DNA of 64,000 nt, taken from assembly GCF_014654675.1 (NCBI RefSeq), contig NZ_BNBC01000046.1, forward strand, positions 1 to 64,000, given 5' to 3'. A model generated the notes under the pieces. It was not told the DNA's origin. It searched no databases and saw only the letters and a list, made by a program, of their open reading frames with translations. Position 1 is the first letter of the stretch. Every line of letters starts with the position of its first letter. A program made the translations under genes and the position numbers. Positions 33,613 through 42,032 of the stretch are shown piece after piece. This DNA comes from Streptomyces spiralis (GTDB lineage: Bacteria; Actinomycetota; Actinomycetes; Streptomycetales; Streptomycetaceae).

Positions 33613-36231
33613 ATGCCTTCAGAAGCCGGAGTGCCGCGCAGAACCGTCCTCACCGTCCTGGGAGCCGCCTCGCTCGCCGGGACCTTCGCCACCGCCGCTC
33701 CCGCCGGAGCCGCCGAACTCGCCGGCACAACCGCGAGCGCCGCTGCCGCGGACCTCCCCGCCGCAGCCGCCCACTGGACCTTCGACGAAGGATCCGGCAC
33801 CGTGGCCGCCGACTCCTCCGGCAACGGTCGTACCGCGACGCTCCAGGGCGCGGCCGGCTGGGACACCGGCAAGGCCGGAACCCACAGCCTGAATCTCAAG
33901 GCGGGCGGCAACGCCACGGCGTCCGGGCCGGCCCTCGACACCTCCAAGGCGTTCTCGGTGGGCGTCTGGGTCAACCTCGCTCAACTCGGCGGCTACCAGA
34001 CCGCCGTCAGCATCGACGGCAAGGTCGTCAGCGCCTTCTACCTGGGGCTGCGCGACGACACCGGCACGTTCGCCTTCGCCCGGCTGGGCTCGGACGCCAC
34101 CCAGAATGCCGCGGTGGCGGCCGCCGCCTCAGCGCCCACCACCGACACGTGGACCCACCTGGTCGGCGTCAGCGACCCGACCGCCGGCGTCATCCGCCTG
34201 TACGTCAACGGCGTGCTGGAGGGGGAGACCGCCTACACCGCGGGCTGGGCCGGCAGCGGCGACACCGCCATCGGCCGTGCGCTCTACGGCGGCGGGCACG
34301 TGGACCAGTGGCACGGCCTGATCGACGACGTGTGGATGTTCCCGACCGCCCTCACGTCCGACCAGGTCGCGGCGCTGGCCGGGGTTCCGGTGGAAACCAC
34401 GACGCCGCTGCTGAGCGTGGACGTCGCCAGCCCCGCGCACGCCGTGTCCCCCATACTCCCCGGCTTGATGTTCGAGGACATCAACCACTCCGGCGAGGGC
34501 GGCATCTACGCCGAACTGGTGCAGAACCGCTCGATGATGGCCGACGACACCACCCCCGTCCACTGGTCCGCCGTCGGCGGAACGACACTCGCACTCGACA
34601 CCGCCACCCCGCTCAACGCCGCGCTCAACCGTTCCCTCAAGGTCGCACTGCCGGGCAGCACCGGGGCCGGAAACCGGGCCGGCGTCGCCAACGACGGCTT
34701 CTGGGGCATACCCGTGCGGCCTGCAGCCACCTATACCGCCCGGTTGTTCGCCAAGGCCTCCCGACGCATCGGCCCGCTCACGGTGGCCATCGAGTCGGCG
34801 GACGGCGCGACGGTGTACGCGTCCGCCCACGTGCCCCACATCGGCACCGCCTTCCCCGGCCGCCCGTTCGAGCTGACCCTGCGCACCGGTTCGCGCACCC
34901 CCGTGGCCGGTGACGCGAGGCTGACCGTCACCACGGCCGACCCCGCCGCCGCGGGCGAGACCCTGTGGCTCCAGCACGTGTCCCTCTTCCCGCCCACCTA
35001 CAACAACCGGCCCAATGGCCTGCGCATCGACCTGATGGAGAAACTGGTCGCCCTGAAGCCGAAGTTCCTGCGCTTCCCCGGCGGAAACTTCCTCGAAGGC
35101 AACACCATTGCGACACGGTTCAACTGGAAGAACACCGTCGGTCCGGTCTGGGAACGCCCTGGCCACATGGACGACGCCTGGGGCTACTGGTCCACGGACG
35201 GTCTCGGACTCCTCGAATACCTGGAATGGGTCGAGGACCTGCACGCCCAGCCGGTCCTCGCCGTGTACGCCGGCTACGCGCTCAAGGGCGAACACGTCAC
35301 CGGCGACGCCCTCAAGCCGTTCGTCCAGGACGCGCTCGACGAGATCGAGTACGTCACCGGTCCCGTCACCAGCACCTGGGGCGCCCGACGTGCCGCCGAC
35401 GGACATCCGGCGCCGTTCCCGCTGGAGTACGTGGAGATCGGCAACGAGGACTGGTTCGACTCCTCGGGGTCGTACGACGAGCGGTTCGCGGCCTTCCACG
35501 ACGCGATCAAGGCGAAGTACCCGCATCTGAAGCTGATCGCCACGACGTCCGTGACGAGCCGCACGCCGGACCTCATCGACGAGCACTACTACCTCGCGCC
35601 GTCCGCCGCCCAGGCCTCCACCCACAAGTACGACAACCGGGACCGTAATTCGACGAAGGTGTTCGTCGGAGAATGGGCCGCGCAGGAGGGCCGCCCCACA
35701 CCCGACCTCGACGCGGCGCTCGGCGACGCCGCTTGGCTGGCCGGCCTGATCCGCAACTCCGACCAGGTCCTCATGGAGTGCTACGCGCCGCTCTTCTCGC
35801 ACGTCAAGAACAACGTCTGGGCCACCAACCTGATCGCCTACGACAACCTCACCAGCTACGTGTCGCCCAGCTACTGGGCTCAGCACATGCTGACGAGCAG
35901 GCTCGGCAACACGGTGCTTCCGGCCACCGCACGCGCCCTGCCCGGCCTCGCCACCGTGGCCACCCGTTCCGGGAAGCGGCTCTATGTCGCGATCGTCAAC
36001 TGCGGCACCGAGAAGGTGAAGGTGCCCGTCGAGCTGAAGGGACTGGCCAGCGGGGTCAAGAGACAAGCCACCGCGACGGTCCTGACCGGCTCTTCGCGCG
36101 CGACCACCAACACGCTGACCGCCCCCGACACGTTGGTGCCCAGGACGAGCGCCGTGACCGGTGCGGCAGCGTCCTTCACGAGCACCGTGCCACCTCTCTC
36201 CGTCACCGTACTGGAGCTCGTCCTGACCTGA
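33613..36231 (+). CDS. Tat-exported alpha-L-arabinofuranosidase-type glycosidase with LamG domain (GH51-like)
   Basis: An 872-residue secreted enzyme. A twin-arginine signal begins PRRTVLTVLGAAS and ends in an alanine-rich segment near residue 45. A LamG domain spans about 50-260. The GH51-type catalytic part starts with PILPGLMFEDINHSGEGGIY and has FRFPGGNFLEGN. The acid/base Glu lies in EIGNEDWF and a likely nucleophile Glu in VFVGEWAAQEG. A C-terminal beta domain follows. The ATG at 33613 is preferred over 33604 because AAGGGA would otherwise touch the start codon. Like the protein at 20607-24266 it combines LamG with a plant-polysaccharide hydrolase. Confidence 0.86.
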   Translation: MPSEAGVPRRTVLTVLGAASLAGTFATAAPAGAAELAGTTASAAAADLPAAAAHWTFDEGSGTVAADSSGNGRTATLQGAAGWDTGKAGTHSLNLKAGGNATASGPALDTSKAFSVGVWVNLAQLGGYQTAVSIDGKVVSAFYLGLRDDTGTFAFARLGSDATQNAAVAAAASAPTTDTWTHLVGVSDPTAGVIRLYVNGVLEGETAYTAGWAGSGDTAIGRALYGGGHVDQWHGLIDDVWMFPTALTSDQVAALAGVPVETTTPLLSVDVASPAHAVSPILPGLMFEDINHSGEGGIYAELVQNRSMMADDTTPVHWSAVGGTTLALDTATPLNAALNRSLKVALPGSTGAGNRAGVANDGFWGIPVRPAATYTARLFAKASRRIGPLTVAIESADGATVYASAHVPHIGTAFPGRPFELTLRTGSRTPVAGDARLTVTTADPAAAGETLWLQHVSLFPPTYNNRPNGLRIDLMEKLVALKPKFLRFPGGNFLEGNTIATRFNWKNTVGPVWERPGHMDDAWGYWSTDGLGLLEYLEWVEDLHAQPVLAVYAGYALKGEHVTGDALKPFVQDALDEIEYVTGPVTSTWGARRAADGHPAPFPLEYVEIGNEDWFDSSGSYDERFAAFHDAIKAKYPHLKLIATTSVTSRTPDLIDEHYYLAPSAAQASTHKYDNRDRNSTKVFVGEWAAQEGRPTPDLDAALGDAAWLAGLIRNSDQVLMECYAPLFSHVKNNVWATNLIAYDNLTSYVSPSYWAQHMLTSRLGNTVLPATARALPGLATVATRSGKRLYVAIVNCGTEKVKVPVELKGLASGVKRQATATVLTGSSRATTNTLTAPDTLVPRTSAVTGAAASFTSTVPPLSVTVLELVLT

Positions 36232-36436
36232 TCGGTCACTGCCCGACGCCCCTGTTTCTCGGCGCCCCCGGTTTCGGGAACAAGGGCTCGCCCTGTGCCA
36301 CCTCGACCGTATCGTCAGCCGTCAACTCCCCCTCGGACACAGAGTTGCCCCACGGCGCCCCGTTTCCGGACAGGCGTGATCGACACCCGCTTCCGGCTCC
36401 CGGCCGGTGGCACGACCTGCGGGCCGACCTGCGAGG

Positions 36437-37606
36437 TCAGCGGGCGAGCAGGGTGTCGAGCCAGTCGAAGGTGCGCTGGTGGAACAGGGAGAGTGCCCCC
36501 TCGTGGCAGTGCTCGCCGGCGCCTTCGTCCTCACGGAAGAGGATCAGTTCCTTCTGGCAGGTCAGCTCGCCGAGCAGACGCTGCGGCTGCCCCTTGAAGA
36601 ACGCGTCGTTCTCGGCGTCGAGGACGAGTGTCGGGCAGGTGATGCGGTCGGCGATACCCGCCAGGGTGTACGACTGGGCTGCCTCGACCAGCTCATCGAA
36701 GTCGGACACACCGAAGGTCCACCGGCCGTTGCGCACAATCCATCGCACCATGGTGTTCTGCGCCATCAGTGCCTCGATACCGCCGGGCGTCGTGGCGGCT
36801 CGGCCGGCGGTCGCGGCGGCGACTTCGTGGAAGTCGTCGACGCCGTCGTGCAGCACCAACGCGGCGAGGCGGTGCTCGAAGGCGGCCGCCCTCGCGGCGA
36901 GGTAGCCGCCGAGACTCGTGCCGACCAGCACGAGTCGTTCGGCATCCACCTCGGGCACGGTGAACGCGAAGTCGACGACCGGAGTGACCACGGCCTCCCA
37001 GTCCGGCCGGAAGTGCAGGCCCTGTTCGCGGACGGTGCTGCCCTGACCGGGACCGTCGAACGCGATGACGTCGTAGCCGCGCCGCAGCGCGCCTGCGGCC
37101 AGTGCCAGGTAGTTCTCCTCGAGGGTGGAGTCGTATCCGCCGTGGTAGAGCACGGTCGGGCGCGGGGTGCCCGAATCGTCGGCGAGGAACAGGTAGCCGG
37201 GAAGCGTGGTGTCCTCGTACGGGATGCGCAGGGCGCGGGCCGGAGTGTCGAGCAGGGCGGCCGCGTCGGCGAATGTCTGCTGGGATGCCTTGGCCAGCCG
37301 CGCCGACTCGGTGTCGGCGGCGGGATTCTCGCGGCGGTAGAAGTCGGCGGTCCGGTAGTAGTTGGACGCGCGCAGCAGCGCCTCGCGGGCGCTGACCCGG
37401 TGACCGGCGGCCAGCGCGTTGCGGCCGATGCGCTCGATGCGCGCCGCCGTCGCGGCCCACTGGGCCGACCAGGCCTCCTCGTCCCCCTCCGGGATCTGCC
37501 GGCAGGTGACCAGGACCTCGCCCAGGTCGGCGCCGCTGTAGGCGGCGTAGCCCGCGGCGCGCAGTGCCTCGAAGGAGAAGGACTCGTCGTCGTAGAGGAA
37601 CTTCAT
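36437..37606 (-). CDS. Alpha/beta hydrolase
   Basis: A 389-residue alpha/beta-hydrolase with a helical N-terminal region of about 130 residues, as in FrsA-like and 2,6-dihydroxypseudooxynicotine hydrolases. The oxyanion motif is LYHGGYDST, the nucleophile Ser is in LVGTSLGGYLAAR, the acid is in LVLDAENDAFF, and the His is in GAGEHCHEGAL. The ATG at 37606 has GAGGGAGTG ahead on the mRNA. It is divergent from a tetR gene, and two matching palindromes lie between, so the hydrolase is probably repressed by that regulator and induced by its substrate, which is unknown. Confidence 0.87.
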   Translation of the reverse strand: MKFLYDDESFSFEALRAAGYAAYSGADLGEVLVTCRQIPEGDEEAWSAQWAATAARIERIGRNALAAGHRVSAREALLRASNYYRTADFYRRENPAADTESARLAKASQQTFADAAALLDTPARALRIPYEDTTLPGYLFLADDSGTPRPTVLYHGGYDSTLEENYLALAAGALRRGYDVIAFDGPGQGSTVREQGLHFRPDWEAVVTPVVDFAFTVPEVDAERLVLVGTSLGGYLAARAAAFEHRLAALVLHDGVDDFHEVAAATAGRAATTPGGIEALMAQNTMVRWIVRNGRWTFGVSDFDELVEAAQSYTLAGIADRITCPTLVLDAENDAFFKGQPQRLLGELTCQKELILFREDEGAGEHCHEGALSLFHQRTFDWLDTLLAR

Positions 37607-37625
37607 TCTCACTCCCTCGTGGAAC

Positions 37626-37641
37626 GGAACGGTAACGTTCC
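37626..37641. promoter_or_regulatory. TetR operator 1 (hydrolase side)
   Basis: GGAACGGTAACGTTCC, a near-perfect inverted repeat with the same GGAACgg..CGTTCC arms as the site at 37667. It starts 20 bp before the hydrolase start codon. Confidence 0.72.
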
Positions 37642-37666
37642 ATTGCGTTCTCAGGCTAGCACATAT

Positions 37667-37682
37667 GGAACGGGGCCGTTCC
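37667..37682. promoter_or_regulatory. TetR operator 2 (tetR side)
   Basis: GGAACGGGGCCGTTCC overlaps the expected -35 region of tetR, with a TATGCT -10-like hexamer at 37689-37694. The two operators are 41 bp apart start to start. Confidence 0.75.
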
Positions 37683-37700
37683 GTTCGTTATGCTCGGACC

Positions 37701-38315
37701 GTGGCAGCAGAGCAAAAGGAGACCAGGCCGGCGACCGGCGGGGCGGTCCTGCGGCAGCGGGTGACCGACGCGATCACCGAGGCAGCCTTCACCGAACTCG
37801 CCGAAGTCGGGTATGCACGGCTGTCGATGGAGGCGGTGGCCCGGCGCGCCGGCGTGGGCAAGGCCGCGCTCTACCGGCGCTGGCCCTCGAAGCAGGCGAT
37901 GATCACCGAGTTGATCCACGACAAGGTCACCGACACACTCCCGCACACGCCGGCCACCGGCGACTTGTACACCGACCTCCGCGAACTGCTCGCGACCTTC
38001 CGCAGCCAACTGGCCAATCCGCTCCTGGCCCGGATCGGGACGGAACTGCTCGCCGAGTCCCGCCGCGACAGCGCCCTCGCGGAGATGCTCCACACGGCAG
38101 TGGCCGCCCCGCGGCGGCTGGCAGCACGCGCGATACTGCAGGGCGCGATCGACCACGGCGAACTTCCACCCACGGTGGATCTGGAACTCGGCACCGACCT
38201 GCTCATCGCCCCTCTCGTTTTCCGCATGCTGCTCATGCAGGACCGCAGCGACGACGACTACCTGGAAACACTGACCACCGCCACGGCGGCAGCACTGAAG
38301 GCAGCCGTCCGCTAG
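37701..38315 (+). CDS. TetR-family repressor
   Basis: A 204-residue regulator. The N-terminal helix-turn-helix reads MEAVARRAGVGKAALYRRWPSK (first 20 residues of that stretch are the conserved part), and the C-terminal ligand domain is of the TetR_C type with TELLAESRRDSALAEML. The GTG at 37701 has no clear ribosome site and lies seven bases after the -10-like TATGCT, so the mRNA may be leaderless. It is divergent from the alpha/beta hydrolase across two palindromes and probably controls both. Confidence 0.88.
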   Translation: MAAEQKETRPATGGAVLRQRVTDAITEAAFTELAEVGYARLSMEAVARRAGVGKAALYRRWPSKQAMITELIHDKVTDTLPHTPATGDLYTDLRELLATFRSQLANPLLARIGTELLAESRRDSALAEMLHTAVAAPRRLAARAILQGAIDHGELPPTVDLELGTDLLIAPLVFRMLLMQDRSDDDYLETLTTATAAALKAAVR

Positions 38316-38486
38316 CCGCGATCATCAACATGGTGGTCCGCCGACGGGTCGGCGGTTTCACCGCAGGGCAGCGAGGTTCCAGGAGCGGGGCTTTGCCCGT
38401 CAGGACGAGCATGGGTATCCAGGCCGGCGCCCGACCGTTCTTGCGGGGTGCGCGTCGCTGCCTGAACCTCAGCCCTCCGACGCCGT

Positions 38487-38649
38487 GTACACGTGCGGGA
38501 CGACGGCACGAACGGCGGGTTGTGGTGCTCGCCGGTGGCGAAGACGTCGAGGCCGGCCTCCTCGGCCTTCTGGGCGATGGCGACCATGGCCTTGATCCGC
38601 TCGTGCTCGGTCGGGACCGCCCTGTGGTGGGTTCCGGTGTGACGTCGCC
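38487..38649 (-). pseudogene. Fragment of an LLM-class flavin-dependent oxidoreductase
   Basis: Read on the minus strand, GDVTPEPTTGR and, in the next frame, VPTEHERIKAMVAIAQKAEE, GLDVFATGEHHNPPFVPSS match the N-terminal part of luciferase-like flavin oxidoreductases. A frame change lies between the first two pieces near 38610-38620. The fragment ends abruptly near 38490, so most of the barrel is gone. It sits downstream of a LysR gene on the same strand. Confidence 0.75.
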
Positions 38650-38660
38650 GACGCTTGCCG

Positions 38661-39530
38661 TCAGGTGATGTGGCGCAGCAGCGCGGCGACCGCCGGGGGT
38701 GCTTCGCCGGGAGGCCGTACCACCATGATCTTCCAGCTCGGTGCGTGTCGGTCGAACCGGTACTGGGGCAGATCGGGGAAGCGGTCCGCGATCGACTTGG
38801 GCATGATGCAGACGCCCAGGTCGCCCCGGACCAGTTCGGCCGCCGCGCCGATGTCGTTGACCTCGAACGTCGTGCTGCGGTCGATGCCCGCGGCGCGGAA
38901 GGCCCTGTCGACCGCGTAGCGGATGGCCCAGCCGGGTGTGAAGTCCACCAGGGGCAACTGGGCGATGTCGGCGAGCCGGACCTCGCCGTTCGGTGTGGCC
39001 CCGGCGAGTACCCGCCGGGGCGCCGCCAGCAGCACCATGTCCTCGCGGGACAGCAGCCGGGTCGCGAGCCCGCGCTGCTGCTGGCGGTCCAGCGCGACCA
39101 CGGCCAGGTCCACCGTGCCGTCGCGCAGTGCCTGCCGGATGTCGGCGACGGCCGCCTGTCGCAGGTGCACGACCACGCCCGGATGCTCCGCACGCAGCGC
39201 GGCCAGGGCGTGGTGGAGCCCCGCCCACACCCCCTGCATCGTGCCGACCGTCACCCGCCCGCGCAGCTGCCCCCGTACGGCATCGACGGCCTCCCGTGCC
39301 AGCTCGGCGGCCCGGAGCGTCGCGCGTGCGGCGGGGACGAACGCCTCGCCGGCCGGGGTGAGGGCGACGCGGTGCGTGGTGCGGTCGAACAACGGGGTGC
39401 CCAGTTCGCGTTCGAGGGCGCGGACCGTGCTGGACACCGCGGACTGGACCACGTGCAGCCGCCGTGCCGCCGCCGTGAAACCGCCCGTGTCGGCCACCGC
39501 GACGACGACCTCCATCTGCCGCAGATCCAT
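38661..39530 (-). CDS. LysR-family transcriptional regulator
   Basis: A 289-residue LysR regulator. The winged helix is at residues 1-60 (VVAVADTGGFTAAARRLHVV, QSAVSSTVRALERELG), with a substrate-binding-protein-like effector domain after residue 90. Two adjacent ATG codons (39530 and 39533) follow GGGAGCGG; I use the inner one. Neighbours are a broken LLM oxidoreductase downstream and remnants of dps upstream, so its original target may have been lost. Confidence 0.88.
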   Translation of the reverse strand: MDLRQMEVVVAVADTGGFTAAARRLHVVQSAVSSTVRALERELGTPLFDRTTHRVALTPAGEAFVPAARATLRAAELAREAVDAVRGQLRGRVTVGTMQGVWAGLHHALAALRAEHPGVVVHLRQAAVADIRQALRDGTVDLAVVALDRQQQRGLATRLLSREDMVLLAAPRRVLAGATPNGEVRLADIAQLPLVDFTPGWAIRYAVDRAFRAAGIDRSTTFEVNDIGAAAELVRGDLGVCIMPKSIADRFPDLPQYRFDRHAPSWKIMVVRPPGEAPPAVAALLRHIT

Positions 39531-39629
39531 CATCCGCTCCCGGTCAAGCAGCGCCGGCTTCGATCTTCGCTGCATCGTATGCGTTCGGTAGGGCTCACAT
39601 CGGCGGGGACAGTGGCTGGAGGCCGTCGG

Positions 39630-39740
39630 TCAGGCACGCACCAGCGGTGTGTCGACCAGATGCTCGGCCAGGAACCACGCCTGCCGTTCGCCGGTCCGGA
39701 TCACCTGGGAGACCAGGAGGTCGATGGCGCCGTCGTCACC
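39630..39740 (-). pseudogene. C-terminal fragment of a Dps-type ferritin
   Basis: Minus-strand reading GDDGAIDLLVSQVIRTGERQ and then AWFLAEHLVDTPLVRA-stop matches the C-terminus of DNA-protecting Dps proteins. It has no start and lacks the N-terminal helices. The adjoining piece at 39745-39825 is the preceding part of the same protein but on the other strand. Confidence 0.7.
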
Positions 39741-39744
39741 GTGT

Positions 39745-39825
39745 CGGCTGCTGGAGGCCCACGAGACCATCCTCATCGACGCGCACGACGCCACCGACCG
39801 GACCGCCGAGTTCGCGGCCGACTGA
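39745..39825 (+). pseudogene. Inverted internal fragment of a Dps-type ferritin
   Basis: Plus-strand reading RLLEAHETILIDAHDATDRT then AEFAAD-stop resembles the Dps segment that normally comes just before GDDG. Here it is on the strand opposite to the C-terminal piece, so one segment of the old gene has been inverted, with the junction near 39741-39744. Confidence 0.6.
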
Positions 39826-39872
39826 GGGACAAGTTGACCGCGAGCTGAACCCGACCTGCGCGGAACCCGGGG

Positions 39873-41117
39873 TTACAGGCTTGCCGTGCTCGGCTTTCCT
39901 GCCGCCCCGCTCCGACGTTCGGTGGTCCAGTAGAGGAGGGCGACGAGGGGGAGAGCAGCACCGAGTGCGGTGAGGCCGGTCCAGCCTCCGGCGTGGTAGA
40001 CGACGGAGCCGAGCTGCGATCCGGCCGCGCCGCCCACGAAGAACAGGGCGATGAATGCACTGTTCAGGCGGGCGCGGGCGGCGGGGTCCAGCTGGTAGAC
40101 GGTGTGCTGGCCGAGGATCAGGGTCGTCTGTACGGCCATGTCGACGAGGATCGCTGCCAGGGCGATCAGCACGACGCTGTGTCCGCCGAACCCGGCGAGC
40201 GCGAAGGCCAGGGCGGCGACCACGAAGGCGATGCCGGTCATGGGGCGGACGAGCCCACGGTCGGCCCAGTGCCCGGCGAACGGGGCGATGGCCGCTCCGG
40301 CCGCGCCGACGAGGGCGAACACGCCGACCCCGACGGGGGAGTAGTGGAAGCGGGGACCGGTCAGGACGAAGGAGACCGTGGTCCAGAAGGCACTGAAGGC
40401 GCCGAACATCGCCGCCTGGTAGAGACCGCGGCGCAACAGCGCAGGGTGCGTGCCCACCAGCCGGACGGTGGAGCGCAGCACGTGGTGGTACGGGATGTTC
40501 GTGGTCGGCGCGTGCTGCGGCAGGGCCAAGCGCAGGGCCACGGCCAGCACGGCCATCAGGGCGGCGGAGCCGAGGAAGACGACGCGCCAGCCGGCGAGGT
40601 CCGAGACCAGACTGCTCAGCGTGCGGGAGAGCAGGATGCCGGTGAGCAGGCCGCTCATCACCCGGCCGACGATACGGCCGCGGGCGTGGTCGGGAGCGAG
40701 GCCGGCGGCGAACGGCACCAGGATCTGGGCGACGACCGAGGTGGCTCCGCTGACCAGCGAGGCGATCAGCAGCATGGGGAAGCTGGTGGCGAGTCCCGCC
40801 GCCACCAGGGCGAGGGTCGTGACCGCCAGCAGGACGGTGACCAGATTGCGCTTCTCCAGCCGGTCGCCGAGCGGGACAAGGAAGAGCATGCCGAGCACAT
40901 AGCCGACCTGGGTCAGCGTGATCAGTGCGCCGGCGGTGGCCGTGCTGGTGTGGAAGACACCGCTCAGCGAGGACAGCAGGGGCTGGGCGTAGTAGAGGTT
41001 GGCGACCGTCATGCCGGAGGCGACGGCCAGGAGCGCGACCAGCCACCCTGGCACGCCGTGCGGGGCCGTTGCGGTCGCGGTCCGACGCGAGGCCTTGAGT
41101 TCGGACGATGCGGACAT
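39873..41117 (-). CDS. MFS transporter
   Basis: A 414-residue major-facilitator protein with 12 predicted helices. Helix 1 region ASGMTVANLYYAQPLLSSLS, the A-motif-like GDRLEKRNLVTVLLAV between helices 2 and 3, and GHWADRGLVRPMTG in the second half are visible. The family with ANLYYAQPLL includes putative drug or sugar-efflux carriers. AAGAAGGTG precedes the ATG at 41117. Substrate is unknown. Confidence 0.9.
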   Translation of the reverse strand: MSASSELKASRRTATATAPHGVPGWLVALLAVASGMTVANLYYAQPLLSSLSGVFHTSTATAGALITLTQVGYVLGMLFLVPLGDRLEKRNLVTVLLAVTTLALVAAGLATSFPMLLIASLVSGATSVVAQILVPFAAGLAPDHARGRIVGRVMSGLLTGILLSRTLSSLVSDLAGWRVVFLGSAALMAVLAVALRLALPQHAPTTNIPYHHVLRSTVRLVGTHPALLRRGLYQAAMFGAFSAFWTTVSFVLTGPRFHYSPVGVGVFALVGAAGAAIAPFAGHWADRGLVRPMTGIAFVVAALAFALAGFGGHSVVLIALAAILVDMAVQTTLILGQHTVYQLDPAARARLNSAFIALFFVGGAAGSQLGSVVYHAGGWTGLTALGAALPLVALLYWTTERRSGAAGKPSTASL

Positions 41118-42032
41118 GTGCACCTTCTTGGCGGGGCGAGCCGGGAGACCGGCGCGGGCGGTAGTGCTGCGAGTGGCCGACAGCTTCTTCGATGCCGTCA
41201 CGCAGGCGTAAGCGTCGGTCCGCACTGGGTGCTTCCCCGTCTGTGGCGATGGTTCGGGATGTCAGTCATCTCCATCAGAGATGGACGGGGACTTGTCGAT
41301 TCGACCGACACATCGGTGCCGGGAGTGTGGAGCCCTCGATTGCGCCCCACACTGTGGAAACCCGAGCCCCCGGCGGACACCCGGCCCGTGGACACGGGAC
41401 AGATCCGGTCCTGGATAATCTCCCAGGGCTATGAAGTGCCCATGCTGGGACGGACCCCGAGGAGGTTTGCGAGGCTTGGGATCGCGCATACCACCCCGAG
41501 CCCGGGTTCGTCGGCGGCCGCCGAGTGTATCCGAGTGGGCGCAAGCGATCATGCCCCAGTTTGTCGACCAGGTTGCTCGATGACGCCGGTACACACCCCC
41601 TCTCGGTGCTCCGACGTTGCACGAGTTTGTTGCCGGGGAACAACACAGCCGTGTGCTATGGGGCTTGCGCCACACGCTCCAAGACCAGTGGAGGCTTCGT
41701 AAGACTCTTCGGGCTGCCGGGATCTGTCAGCGCTGGAGATACAGACGCCCTTGGGCGATCACGAGCGTATCGTTGAGGACCGACTCCCCCCTCGGACACA
41801 AACAGTGACATCCCAGTGACGAGGGTCTCGACCTGACGGTCGGGTCCTCGTCGTGTGTGCGTGGCTGATGGTGATGTCCGCGGGGCTCGTGGAGCGAGCC
41901 GCTCCCGCGCTTGCGGCGAACACGCTCGCGGAACGACACGACGCGCGGTCGTCACCGCGACGAGGGACGGCCGGCAGCGCGGCCTCACGGGACCACCGGC
42001 CAGTCGATGGTCTGGGAGTATCGTTCATTTAC
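41118..42032. other. Long stretch without a recognised gene
   Basis: About 900 bases of lower-GC, irregular sequence between the MFS and MocR genes. A short plus-strand frame at 41617-41808 encodes VLWGLRHTLQDQWRLRKTLR and then AAGICQRWRYRRPWAIT, which looks protein-like. I cannot name it, and it has no clear ribosome site. Its tail shares a motif with 36305-36345. A hairpin follows at 41818-41852. Probably a decayed gene or element end. Confidence 0.45.
41818..41852. terminator. Hairpin GACGAGG/CCTCGTC with inner CGACC/GGTCG
   Basis: The outer seven-base arms at 41818-41824 and 41846-41852 and the inner arms at 41829-41833 and 41838-41842 pair. It follows the short unassigned frame and may be its terminator. 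Confidence 0.55.
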
